Below are positions 1 to 8,094 of a stretch of DNA of 64,000 nt, piece after piece. Below the pieces are notes generated by a model. The model was given only the letters and a program-made list of their open reading frames with translations. It was not told the origin of the DNA and did no database searches. The number at the start of each line of letters is the position of its first letter. The first letter of the stretch is position 1. The position numbers and the translations under genes were made by a program. The DNA is from Fredinandcohnia onubensis (GTDB taxonomy: Bacteria; Bacillota; Bacilli; Bacillales; Bacillaceae_L): the NCBI RefSeq assembly GCF_002734285.1, contig NZ_NSEA01000011.1:1-64000 (forward strand). Reading direction: 5' to 3'.

Positions 1-22
1 TTCATAGAACTTTTGACACTAC

Positions 23-1348
23 CTAATTGAGATATTTTGTGGTATATTCTCCTTTTAAAAAGGATTCCTCGTTAATAATTCGTTGGAATAAAGGGATATT
101 CGTTTTTATTCCTTTGATTACAATTTGATTCAGATAGTCCTTAGCTGTTTGAATCGCTTCTTTTCGGCTGTTTCCATTCACGATTATTTTTGCAATCATC
201 GGGTCGTAAAATGGTGTAACAGTTGTTCCTTTTTCATACCCATTGTCTACTCGCACATTTGAAACATTTTCCGGCAATGTATATTCCTCTATATTTCCTG
301 GAGATGGGAAAAACTTTACCGGATCTTCAGCATACACACGAAACTCAATCGAGTGACCTGATGATAATATGTCATCCTGTGTCAAAGGTAGTTTCTCTCC
401 CCTCGCCACAAGAATTTGCCACTTTACGAGATCCGTACTCGTAATCATTTCCGTAATGGCATGTTCAACCTGAAGTCTCGTATTCATTTCTAAGAAATAG
501 AAATTTTCTTCTTCATCGACAATGAATTCAATCGTACCAGCATTTGTATAGTGCACATATTCTGCTGCCTTTTTGGCTGCATGACATATTTTTTCACGCG
601 TTTCATTAGACAAAAATGGAGAGGGTGTTTCCTCTATTACTTTTTGGTTTCGACGTTGAATCGAACAATCTCTTTCAAATAGGTGAACAATGTTTCCGTG
701 ATGGTCACCAAAGATTTGTACTTCTATATGTCTTGCATTGGGAATGAACTTTTCGATGAACACTTCATCATTTCCAAAATACGTCTTCGCTCTAGTCTTT
801 GTTGCGTGAAACGCTTTTTCTAGTTCTTCCTCAGAATTGCAACAAATCATCCCAATACCACCGCCACCACCACTTGCTTTTAGCATTACTGGGTAGCCAT
901 ATTCTGCTGCAAGCATACAGGCTTCCTCTATTGTTTGAATACCTTCATTACTTCCTGGTACAACAGGGACACCCGCTTCAATCATTGTTTGTCTCGCTTT
1001 TACCTTATCGCCCATCAATGAAATAATCGAGGGTGAGGGCCCAATGAAAACCATCGATCGTTCAGCAACTGCCTTCGCGAAACTTGCATTTTCCGATAAA
1101 AACCCATAGCCTGGATGGATTGCATCAACATGCTCCTTCTCGGCAATTTCGAGGATTTTATCCATTTGAAGATAGGATTTTATAACAGGTGCCTCACCGA
1201 TCCGATGCGCTACAGTTGCGTTTTTTACAAATGGTAATTGATGATCCGCATCTGAATAAATAGCGACTGTTTCAATCCCCATCTCGTGGCATGTTTTCAT
1301 GATTCGTAAAGCGATTTCTCCCCTGTTTGCAATTAATACTTTTTTCAA
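23..1348 (-). CDS. Biotin carboxylase subunit of an acyl-CoA carboxylase (AccC/YngH-like)
   Basis: About 441 aa. ATP-dependent carboxylation of biotin on a carrier protein, the first half-reaction of an acetyl-, propionyl- or methylcrotonyl-CoA carboxylase. Seen: N-terminal KKVLIANRGEIALRI, an ATP-grasp glycine loop KASGGGGGIGM near residue 160, the RRNQKVIEE segment and the catalytic EMNTRLQVEH near residue 290. There is no carboxyltransferase or biotin domain, so this is a stand-alone subunit. I chose the TTG at 1348 because AAAGGGG lies 8 nt upstream and the protein family begins at LKKVLIANRG; an in-frame extension to 1423 is unlikely to be translated. The glycine loop lacks the Arg seen in the pyruvate carboxylase of this window (GGGGRGMR), as in YngH-type enzymes. 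Partner genes would lie beyond the left edge. A leucine or odd-chain catabolic role is inferred from the cre site and the nearby enoyl-CoA hydratase. Confidence 0.88.
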   Translation of the reverse strand: MKKVLIANRGEIALRIMKTCHEMGIETVAIYSDADHQLPFVKNATVAHRIGEAPVIKSYLQMDKILEIAEKEHVDAIHPGYGFLSENASFAKAVAERSMVFIGPSPSIISLMGDKVKARQTMIEAGVPVVPGSNEGIQTIEEACMLAAEYGYPVMLKASGGGGGIGMICCNSEEELEKAFHATKTRAKTYFGNDEVFIEKFIPNARHIEVQIFGDHHGNIVHLFERDCSIQRRNQKVIEETPSPFLSNETREKICHAAKKAAEYVHYTNAGTIEFIVDEEENFYFLEMNTRLQVEHAITEMITSTDLVKWQILVARGEKLPLTQDDILSSGHSIEFRVYAEDPVKFFPSPGNIEEYTLPENVSNVRVDNGYEKGTTVTPFYDPMIAKIIVNGNSRKEAIQTAKDYLNQIVIKGIKTNIPLFQRIINEESFLKGEYTTKYLN

Positions 1349-1427
1349 GATCTTTTCCCCTTTCGTTGAAAGATCAAATCCACCCACAATATAATTTCTA
1401 CACGTATCTACATAATCCTGCATATTA

Positions 1428-1443
1428 TTGAAAACGCTTTCTA
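1428..1443. promoter_or_regulatory. Probable cre site (CcpA operator) upstream of the biotin carboxylase gene
   Basis: TTGAAAACGCTTTCTA matches the cre consensus WTGNAANCGNWWNCAW at all but one position and is nearly palindromic. It lies about 80 bp upstream of the TTG start of the biotin carboxylase gene, in the divergent gap with ylbP. Repression of a carboxylase operon by CcpA during growth on glucose is an inference from the family. Confidence 0.6.
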
Positions 1444-1537
1444 TATTTTTCTACAGAATTTTTTGTATTTTTGTTGTATAATGATTTTATATTCATAATT
1501 ACAGTTTCTCTTAGTAGAATCGCAAGGGGGATACAAA

Positions 1538-2011
1538 ATGTATACGGCAAAGGTTGAGAAATTATTAGTAAACTACAAAACACTTGAAGAATTTAAAGCT
1601 TTTAAAGAATATGGGCTTCAAGAATTATCCATGCTGGAAGACCTTGAATCAAACATTATCGAAAATGATAGCGTTTCACCGTTTTATGGAATTTTCTTTG
1701 GTGATAAATTAGTGGCACGTATGAGTCTTTATCGTGTTGATAAAAAATTCAATAAATATTTTGAACCCGCACAAGACTATTTAGAACTTTGGAAGCTTGA
1801 AGTACTTCCAAATTATCAGCAAAAAGGATATGGGAAAGCATTAGTGGATTATGCAAAATCGTATAATCTACCGATTAAAACAAATCCACGTGTGAAATCC
1901 GCCGGTTTTTGGGAGAAAATGGGCTTTATCCCTGCATCCTACAATATGGAACGTGACCTTGGAGAAAACCCTCTTCTTTGGTTCCCAGATGGTGTACATG
2001 AAATCGACTAA
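1538..2011 (+). CDS. ylbP: YlbP-like GNAT-family N-acetyltransferase
   Basis: 157 aa. A GNAT-fold acetyltransferase of unknown substrate. The acetyl-CoA binding motif A is visible as QQKGYGKALVDYAKS around residues 92-106, preceded by the beta-4 strand LWKLEVLPNY. AAGGGGG lies just upstream of the ATG. A TATAAT at 1477-1482 could be its -10, but I do not see a convincing -35. It is divergent from the biotin carboxylase gene and convergent with gerR. Assigned as ylbP from the fold, the length and its position next to ylbO, as in B. subtilis. Function unknown. Confidence 0.85.
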   Translation: MYTAKVEKLLVNYKTLEEFKAFKEYGLQELSMLEDLESNIIENDSVSPFYGIFFGDKLVARMSLYRVDKKFNKYFEPAQDYLELWKLEVLPNYQQKGYGKALVDYAKSYNLPIKTNPRVKSAGFWEKMGFIPASYNMERDLGENPLLWFPDGVHEID

Positions 2012-2019
2012 TACATGAA

Positions 2020-2056
2020 GAAAACAGCTGAACATATTGTCAGCTGTTTTCCTTTT
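2020..2056. terminator. Bidirectional terminator between ylbP and gerR
   Basis: Perfect 12-bp stem (GAAAACAGCTGA at 2020-2031 with its complement at 2040-2051) around an 8-nt loop, flanked by T-rich sequence on both strands. Confidence 0.85.
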
Positions 2057-2670
2057 TATTTCTCAACTCGTTCCAAATTCCCATTTCGGTCCATTTGAAA
2101 TTTAACCTTCTTACTTCTTTCATCCTCTTGGAGAACCACCATTTTACGAGCGCGCTCCATGATTTCGATTAAGGCCTTATAATCTTCTTCAATTAATTGA
2201 ATATTATTTTCTAACGTATTATTTTGTGTCTTTAAGGTTTTGACTTGTTCTTGAAGTTTACTTATTTGAGTGTTCAAGTTCCGATTTTCATTTACGACCT
2301 TCTGGAACTCACTTTCCGTCTTTTCATATTCTTCAAGGAACCGAATGACATCTCTTAATTGCAATTCTTGTTGTTCGCTAACAGTTTCATTGATCACTGG
2401 TTCAGATGAAGGATCCTGAAGTTGTTCTCCATTGTTTTGTTTCTTCAATTCCTTGCGCTGTTTTTTGGCAAGTTCAATTCCAGATTTATATTGTTTGCGC
2501 ACATATGAATTCCATCTAAAGCCACAGGCTGCTGCGGTTCGGGATAATGATCGGCCCACCTCTTCAAATGCACCTAATTGTGTGCCTCCCTCTCGGATAT
2601 GGCGCAATACTACCTCTGCAAGCAATAAATCTTCATCTTGAGTCCATGCATCTTGACGTGTTGAAGTCAT
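2056..2670 (-). CDS. gerR: GerR/RsfA-family sporulation transcription factor (YlbO)
   Basis: 204 aa. Residues 1-60 form a Myb/SANT-like helix-turn-helix (TRQDAWTQDEDLLLAEVVLR, then RTAAACGFRWNSYVR). Residues 105-180 are a long heptad-rich coiled coil (TQISKLQEQVKTLKTQNNTL), suggesting a dimer. This is the RsfA/YlbO family. In B. subtilis YlbO is GerR, a sigma-E-dependent regulator that tunes mother-cell genes. AGGAGGGG precedes the ATG. It stands alone between the ylbP terminator and the enoyl-CoA hydratase gene. DNA binding is supported by sequence; the regulon here is inferred. Confidence 0.87.
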   Translation of the reverse strand: MTSTRQDAWTQDEDLLLAEVVLRHIREGGTQLGAFEEVGRSLSRTAAACGFRWNSYVRKQYKSGIELAKKQRKELKKQNNGEQLQDPSSEPVINETVSEQQELQLRDVIRFLEEYEKTESEFQKVVNENRNLNTQISKLQEQVKTLKTQNNTLENNIQLIEEDYKALIEIMERARKMVVLQEDERSKKVKFQMDRNGNLERVEK

Positions 2671-2755
2671 ATCTTCCCCTCCTAAACTTCTTTTTTATTA
2701 ATACATATGCATGTAATAGAAAAGATAGACTACTCACACTCTAGCATGGAAATAA

Positions 2756-3520
2756 TTATTCTTTTTGCATGATTTTACGTACTGCTTCTAGATGTTCTTC
2801 AGTTACCCACAAAGTAGTACACTCCTTGATCTCCTCCGTTATTCTCTCCTTCAACCTGGTTGCAGACCATTTTCTATTTACTACCTTTTTGTATGCATTT
2901 ACTACTTTAGTATTATGTAAAAATTCTTTAGAAATAAATTCTTTGCATTCCATAATAGAATTGTCCACTGACAAGAGATGTTGGATAAAACCAAGCTCTT
3001 TACCGGCTTCGCTTGAAAAAATTTCACCTGTTAGAAGAAGGTGATACGCTTTGTCAATCGATACTCTTTCTAATAGGAGAGTTGCTCCACCCCAGCCTGT
3101 AGTAATCCCCTGTTTACCTTGAACAAAGCCGAATCTACTTCCACGAGATGCTAGTCTATAATCACAGGCAGTCGCAAGTTCACAGCCACCTCCAATTGCT
3201 AGTCCGTTCAGTAGAGCGATAGTTGGTTTCGTCAAAGTAGCAAGTGAGTATAGAATCATCCCCATCTTACTAAGCATTTGATATGCTTCTTCCTCTGTCT
3301 TAAGGTTTTGAAAAACGGATAAATCTCCACCTGAGCAAAAAGCTTTTTGTCCAGTACCCGTAATCACTAAAACTTTATCTTCATCATTTTCTTTTACTTC
3401 AATAATTGTCTTTTCAAGCCCTTCCATAACTTCAAAATCGATTGCATTCCATTTTTCAGGGCGATTGATTGTAAACCAAACGATTCCCTCTTCATCTCGT
3501 TTCACTATGTATTTTGACAT
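2756..3520 (-). CDS. Enoyl-CoA hydratase/isomerase family protein
   Basis: 254 aa, a typical crotonase-fold length. Seen: N-terminal VWFTINRPEKWNAID, the oxyanion-hole segment AFCSGGDLSVF near residue 60, and the second CoA-pocket motif ALLNGLAIGGGCELATACDY near residues 101-120, which carries the Glu position (GGGCELA) used by hydratases. The C-terminal half is divergent, so hydratase, isomerase or hydrolase activity cannot be told apart. AAGGGG precedes the ATG. With the biotin carboxylase gene 1.4 kb away it may belong to acyl-CoA catabolism. It is not part of the core ylb order that I recall from B. subtilis. Confidence 0.85.
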   Translation of the reverse strand: MSKYIVKRDEEGIVWFTINRPEKWNAIDFEVMEGLEKTIIEVKENDEDKVLVITGTGQKAFCSGGDLSVFQNLKTEEEAYQMLSKMGMILYSLATLTKPTIALLNGLAIGGGCELATACDYRLASRGSRFGFVQGKQGITTGWGGATLLLERVSIDKAYHLLLTGEIFSSEAGKELGFIQHLLSVDNSIMECKEFISKEFLHNTKVVNAYKKVVNRKWSATRLKERITEEIKECTTLWVTEEHLEAVRKIMQKE

Positions 3521-3651
3521 GGATTTACCCCTTAAGCCTTTTTATCTTATTGTACTGGTAAAAAATTGAGATTGGCAACATTAGATTGAATAACATTAGA
3601 AAGAATCCGTGTTTTCATAAGTGGGGGATGTTAGAAAGTTATTTAGACAAA

Positions 3652-3691
3652 GTAAAAAGCGTATCGATAACAATGTTATCAATACGCTTTA
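3652..3691 (-). terminator. Terminator downstream of rpmF
   Basis: Read on the minus strand, AAAGCGTATTGATAAC and its complement form a long stem with one mismatch, followed by TTTTTACTTTG. Confidence 0.8.
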
Positions 3692-3704
3692 ACATGTTAA
3701 CAAA

Positions 3705-3878
3705 TTATTTGTTAACAACTTCTTTTCCTTTGTAAGTACCGCATTCTTTACATACGCGGTGTGCTAATTTCATTTCACCACAGTTTGGGCATGCCACCAT
3801 ACCTGGCACTTGTAATTTGAAATGTGTACGACGTAATCTTTTTCTTGTTTTAGAAGTTCTTCTAAAAGGTACAGCCAT
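3705..3878 (-). CDS. rpmF: 50S ribosomal protein L32
   Basis: 57 aa. Structural protein of the large ribosomal subunit. Begins [19 protein letters not shown] as is typical, and has the zinc-ribbon pairs CPNCG and CKECG (the zinc-binding C+ form). The start at 3878 is fixed by AGGAGGT 7 nt upstream; a longer in-frame start 9 nt earlier sits inside that ribosome-binding site and is rejected. Forms a two-gene unit with ylbN 39 nt upstream, the usual YceD-L32 pairing. Confidence 0.97.
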   Translation of the reverse strand: MAVPFRRTSKTRKRLRRTHFKLQVPGMVACPNCGEMKLAHRVCKECGTYKGKEVVNK

Positions 3879-3917
3879 TATTCCCACCTCCTTAAAAAGA
3901 GTAGATCAAGATGGATT

Positions 3918-4439
3918 TTATTCGTCTTCGAAGAATTTTGCTAATCCTGCTAACCGTGGGTCAATCTTGTTCTTGTTATCATCTTCACTGATAACTTCCC
4001 AATCTTGTCCTGATTGCGGTGCTGCATCTTCAGAGTTCGAATCATCATCACAAAAAATCTGAATTGGTATTTCAAGTAAAATATTTTCCTTGATTAGCGG
4101 AAGTAAATCAATTACTTCTCCTTTAACTTGATGAACATCCTCTTCCGACTCTAAGTCAAATTCAGATGTCTGTCTAAGTAAAAACGTTTCAGTTGTTTTG
4201 ATCTCGAATGGAAATTTTACATCAACCAAGGTTCGAGAACAAGGCAAAATCATTGATCCAGAGATTGCTAAATGAAAGCTTGCTTTTGTGGAGCTGAGAT
4301 CAGCACGACCGGTTATTTGTACCGGTGAAATATCTCGAATCGATTTATCAATCTCCATTAAGTCTCTTACATCAACAGTTTCGTCAATCATTAGACCTTT
4401 TCGAGCTAACTGATTTAATTGATTAATTGTCCATTTCAA
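3918..4439 (-). CDS. ylbN: YceD/DUF177 family protein YlbN
   Basis: 173 aa, acidic. DUF177 proteins are encoded next to rpmF in most bacteria and have been linked to 23S rRNA accumulation and ribosome biogenesis. Seen: the family-typical region DLSSTKASFHLAISGSMILP with the CSRTL turn that follows, and an acidic C-terminus with DPRLAGLAKF, the usual DPR-x-L tail before the L32 gene. First gene of the ylbN-rpmF unit; its promoter should lie in the 290-bp gap shared with tmcAL. Confidence 0.93.
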   Translation of the reverse strand: MKWTINQLNQLARKGLMIDETVDVRDLMEIDKSIRDISPVQITGRADLSSTKASFHLAISGSMILPCSRTLVDVKFPFEIKTTETFLLRQTSEFDLESEEDVHQVKGEVIDLLPLIKENILLEIPIQIFCDDDSNSEDAAPQSGQDWEVISEDDNKNKIDPRLAGLAKFFEDE

Positions 4440-4594
4440 GTGAAATCACCTCAAGGCAACAAAGGTAATTATAGCTTTGCGGATTACATTTGTCAATATT
4501 TTTTCTTTACACTATACTAAATGTGTAGATACTTATCTACTATATCAGCTTTTCCAAAAAAATGATATTTAAAAATAAAGTTTATAATAGAAAT

Positions 4595-4704
4595 GCATAA
4601 GGGCCTTGACCAGCCCTGACAAGCACAAGACGGCCGGCTAGAAGGTTGCTCTTTGACCTTCTTGACGGAACGGCTTGTGACCTCGAGGGGCTAGGCGCTT
4701 ATGC
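4595..4704 (+). other. 110-nt G+C-rich foldback element in the tmcAL leader
   Basis: An unusually G+C-rich stretch in an A+T-rich gap that folds on itself. GCATAAG (4595-4601) pairs with CTTATGC (4698-4704), AGCCC (4612-4616) with GGGCT (4688-4692), ACAAGC (4619-4624) with GCTTGT (4673-4678), and AGAAGGT (4640-4646) with ACCTTCT (4656-4662). A TATAAT at 4583-4588 sits just before the outer arm, but no good -35 accompanies it. It may be a structured leader RNA or a member of the palindromic intergenic repeats common in Bacillus genomes. I found no second copy in this window. Confidence 0.6.
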
Positions 4705-4729
4705 TAAACATTGAAAAAAGGGTGAAATG

Positions 4730-5971
4730 ATGAAGGCTGTAGGTGTAATTGTTGAATACAATCCATTTCATAATGGACATAAGTACCATCTTGAAGAAAC
4801 AAAAAAGAAAACAAATTCAGATTGTACGATTGCAGTAATGAGTGGAAATTTTCTACAACGCGGTGAACCTGCCCTCGTTTCAAAATGGGCAAGGACCAAA
4901 ATGGCGTTAGAAGCAGGTGTTGACATCGTCATTGAATTACCATATGCGTTTGCCACTCAGAAAGCACAAAACTTTGCGAATGGTGCAATCTCACTATTAA
5001 GTGCACTTCATTGTGAAGAAGTTTGCTTTGGTAGTGAAAATGGAACAATTGAAGATTTCAAAAACACTGTGGATTTTATGGAAAGAAATCAACAATCCTA
5101 TGATTCCACCACTCGGCAGAATATGAAAAAAGGATATAGCTATCCTAAAGCAGCTTCTCTTGCTTATTCTTCACTTTCAAATAATGATACATACGTTGAT
5201 TTATCAAAACCAAATAATATTTTAGGCTATCATTACGTAAAAGCTATCTATGATCAAAATAGTAACGTAAAAGCTGAAACAATTATGAGAACATCTGCCG
5301 GTTATCATGATGAAGCCTTTTCTCATGAATCCATAGCAAGTGCAACTAGTATTCGTAAAACATTATTTTCAACTGAGAAAAATATGGATCAAATTAATAA
5401 TTATCTCCCACCCTCAACTTCCAAATGGCTTTCTTCTTATTTTCGAGAGAACCAATTATTCCATCGGTGGGAGGAATACTTTACATTATTAAAATATAGG
5501 TTACTAACGTCTACACCCGCTGAATTAGCTAATATTTATGAGGCAGAAGAAGGAATTGAAAATAGACTGCTAGACCATATTTCAGAAGCAACCTCGTTTT
5601 TGGACTTTATGGAAAAAATCAAAACGAAACGATACACTTGGACAAGACTGCAACGATTATGCGTACATATATTAACAAATACAACAAAGGAAATGCTAAA
5701 ACCAATCAATGAAAGGCCACTTGCCACCTATATTCGTTTATTAGGCATGTCCCAAAAGGGACAGAACTATTTAAATCTCGTTAAAAAGGAAGTAGAACTT
5801 CCAATTGTTTCAAAAATGTCGGGGTTTTCGGATGAACTATTTACACTTGATGTGAAGGCAACCCAAACCTACTTAGCGATATTCCCTGAACCTCTTCGCT
5901 CCTCACTTCTACAACAGGAATATGCTACTCCACCGATTAGATATGATGAACAACATCAAAAATATTTATAA
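4730..5971 (+). CDS. tmcAL: tRNA(Met) cytidine acetate ligase (YlbM)
   Basis: 413 aa. TmcAL uses ATP and acetate to make N4-acetylcytidine at position 34 of elongator tRNA-Met. The N-terminal nucleotidyltransferase-like domain shows MKAVGVIVEYNPFHNGHKYH with the HxGH motif at residues 14-17, then the MSGNFLQRGEPALVSKW region and a Thr/Ser-Ile-Arg element (ATSIRKTL). Two ATGs are adjacent; the second (4730) has the better spacing from AAGGGTG and matches the family N-terminus. It is divergent from ylbN and convergent with ddcP. Confidence 0.95.
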   Translation: MKAVGVIVEYNPFHNGHKYHLEETKKKTNSDCTIAVMSGNFLQRGEPALVSKWARTKMALEAGVDIVIELPYAFATQKAQNFANGAISLLSALHCEEVCFGSENGTIEDFKNTVDFMERNQQSYDSTTRQNMKKGYSYPKAASLAYSSLSNNDTYVDLSKPNNILGYHYVKAIYDQNSNVKAETIMRTSAGYHDEAFSHESIASATSIRKTLFSTEKNMDQINNYLPPSTSKWLSSYFRENQLFHRWEEYFTLLKYRLLTSTPAELANIYEAEEGIENRLLDHISEATSFLDFMEKIKTKRYTWTRLQRLCVHILTNTTKEMLKPINERPLATYIRLLGMSQKGQNYLNLVKKEVELPIVSKMSGFSDELFTLDVKATQTYLAIFPEPLRSSLLQQEYATPPIRYDEQHQKYL

Positions 5972-6012
5972 AAAACACAGCCGCATCCTTTTTGGAAGCG
6001 GCTATGTTTTAT
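5972..6012. terminator. Terminator between tmcAL and ddcP
   Basis: AAACACAGCCGC (5973-5984) pairs with GCGGCTATGTTT (5998-6009) with one mismatch; T-rich on both sides. It overlaps the ddcP stop codon. Confidence 0.8.
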
Positions 6013-7043
6013 TTACTATTTCCATCAAGATTCTCAAGATAATGAATTGCGTCCTCAAAAGTATCTACAGGAACGATTTTCATGTCTGTCTTAATATCTT
6101 TAGCGGTTTCTAAAGCTTGTCGATAGTCTGAATCTGCTGCACCATTTTCATTCGGTGCAAAGAATATGTCTACATCAGTGTTATCGGCAGCGACTATCTT
6201 TTGCCCAATCCCACCTATAGGGCCAACCTGTCCCTCGGTATTGATTGTTCCAGTACCAGCGATGCGTAATCCGTGTGTCAAATCCTTTTCTGTTAGCTGA
6301 TTATAAATCTCAAGTGTAAACATGAGGCCAGCCGAAGGACCACCTATTTTTTTCGAATCAATTTTAATTTCTGGATCTGCCACCACTTCGAGATCTGTAA
6401 TTAATTCAATTCCAATTCCAATTTTGTCTGGATCCTTTGGAAAAGGCGCAAGTGAAATTGAGACTGATTTCTCTTCTCCATTTCGATCAACCTCAATGTT
6501 TATCGTTTCATTTTCTTTTTTATCCGATACATATTTCATAAATTCTGTATGTTCTTCAATTTGTTTCCCATCAACTGCAAAAATTCGATCGCCTGGCTTT
6601 AACACTTTCTCAGCCGGCATTCCCTCGACAATACCCATTATGTAGACTCCATGGTTTTTTACCGTTACAGGCTTGTTCGCATACTTATAGGCAACCGTAA
6701 TTGCTGATTCCTGTGAATCCTCCATATAAAATAATTGGCGATTCGTATATTCCTCATCACTCTCATTGTCTCGTCGTACATGATTAATCGGTAAAATTTC
6801 ATGATACTTTTGGAACTTAGCCAATAAATAGCTAAAAATATTGGCTTGGCCTAGGCGAATCGTCGTTAACATGAATTCACCTTCTTCTTCATAGCCATTT
6901 TCAACTTTAATGATGGGGTCAAGTTCTGTCGCCATTCCTGGTTTTGTCACGTAATATGGGAGCTGGATAAAGGTGCCCAAAATTGCAAGCACCACACCAA
7001 TTACGAGGGCTTTTAAATACCCTTTATTTCTCTTTCTCTTCAT
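6009..7043 (-). CDS. ddcP: Membrane-anchored PDZ-Lon-type serine protease YlbL (DdcP)
   Basis: 344 aa. One N-terminal membrane segment (residues 9-30, LKALVIGVVLAILGTFIQLP), a PDZ domain (about 125-200, with GIVEGMPAEKVLKPGDRI), and a C-terminal Lon-type S16 protease domain. The catalytic Ser lies in GGPSAGLM and the Lys in GGIGQKI, giving a Ser-Lys dyad. In B. subtilis DdcP (YlbL) degrades the SOS division inhibitor YneA so cells can leave the DNA-damage checkpoint. Its start overlaps the end of ylbK by 20 nt, implying a translationally coupled ylbK-ddcP unit. Confidence 0.93.
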   Translation of the reverse strand: MKRKRNKGYLKALVIGVVLAILGTFIQLPYYVTKPGMATELDPIIKVENGYEEEGEFMLTTIRLGQANIFSYLLAKFQKYHEILPINHVRRDNESDEEYTNRQLFYMEDSQESAITVAYKYANKPVTVKNHGVYIMGIVEGMPAEKVLKPGDRIFAVDGKQIEEHTEFMKYVSDKKENETINIEVDRNGEEKSVSISLAPFPKDPDKIGIGIELITDLEVVADPEIKIDSKKIGGPSAGLMFTLEIYNQLTEKDLTHGLRIAGTGTINTEGQVGPIGGIGQKIVAADNTDVDIFFAPNENGAADSDYRQALETAKDIKTDMKIVPVDTFEDAIHYLENLDGNSK

Positions 7044-7830
7044 TCAATGCAGACTCCTTCCACTTTGCAATTGCCTCTTGGATCATAGGAAGTTGTTTTC
7101 TCGTTTCCTCTTCCCCGATTCGGATAATATCCTCAATATTTGTAAAAGCACGGGAACTAAAATGCCCTACATGCGGACGGATCATGATATCAGAGGAAAA
7201 TTCCCCATACTTCACAAGCTCCTTCTGCATAATATCTATACTCTGTAATATTACATCAAATATTGAAGCAACCTCTTCATTTATTTTAACATGTGAGACG
7301 TCCACCGCAATAACGATATCTGCCCCCATTTCTTTTGCAACAGAAATGGGAACACGATCAATAACACCACCATCGACAAGGATTCGACCATCAATTTTTT
7401 CAGGCACAAATATTCCAGGAATGGCAATACTTGCTCGGACAGCGTCTGCAACTGGACCATTTCGAAACACAACCTTTTCACCTGTTAATAAATCAGTTGC
7501 CACAATACCAATTGGAATATCAAGTTGTTCTATATTTTTGCCGTGTGTGAAAACACGTATTAGTTCCTTTACCCTTTTACCAGCAATAAATCCCATTTTA
7601 GGAACGGTAAAATCTAAATAATATTTGCGTTTAAATGCAAGTGCAAGCTTATATAATCTGTCAATATCCAACCCTGCCCCGTAAAAACTTGCGACCAAAG
7701 AACCCATGCTTGTTCCTGCGATGAGGTGAATTGGAATATTTTCTTCCAAAAGTACCTTGATTACTCCTAAATGTGCAAATCCTCTTGCCCCACCAGATCC
7801 AAGTGCCAATCCGATTACAGGTTCGTTCAT
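7024..7830 (-). CDS. ylbK: Patatin-like phospholipase family protein YlbK
   Basis: 268 aa. The patatin/RssA fold is visible as GLALGSGGARGFAHLG (oxyanion loop), the nucleophile elbow GTSMGS and the catalytic Asp in DGGVIDRVP. A lipid acyl hydrolase is predicted; the substrate is unknown. The start at 7830 (MNEPVIGLAL) is preferred over an ATG 9 nt upstream because AGGGG sits 9 nt before it and overlaps the earlier codon. Co-directional with ddcP, which it overlaps. Confidence 0.9.
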   Translation of the reverse strand: MNEPVIGLALGSGGARGFAHLGVIKVLLEENIPIHLIAGTSMGSLVASFYGAGLDIDRLYKLALAFKRKYYLDFTVPKMGFIAGKRVKELIRVFTHGKNIEQLDIPIGIVATDLLTGEKVVFRNGPVADAVRASIAIPGIFVPEKIDGRILVDGGVIDRVPISVAKEMGADIVIAVDVSHVKINEEVASIFDVILQSIDIMQKELVKYGEFSSDIMIRPHVGHFSSRAFTNIEDIIRIGEEETRKQLPMIQEAIAKWKESALNEEKEK

Positions 7831-8094
7831 ACGAATCATCCCCTAACATTGAAACTATAACAGTATATGAAAAAAGAAATGAAAACTTGTACAAACTTTT
7901 GGTCTAAACTTGCCACCTATACACGTATATTTAAATAGATGTACAAACCATCGGTTGATATTTGATGATTCTTTTCATTACACTCACGATGACAGAATTA
8001 AAAAAAGAAAATTATGAAAACTTTGGACTCTCTTATTCTATCACTTAAATGAACTAATTGTATAGAAGAGAAGACTTCTGTAGGAGGAGTACCA

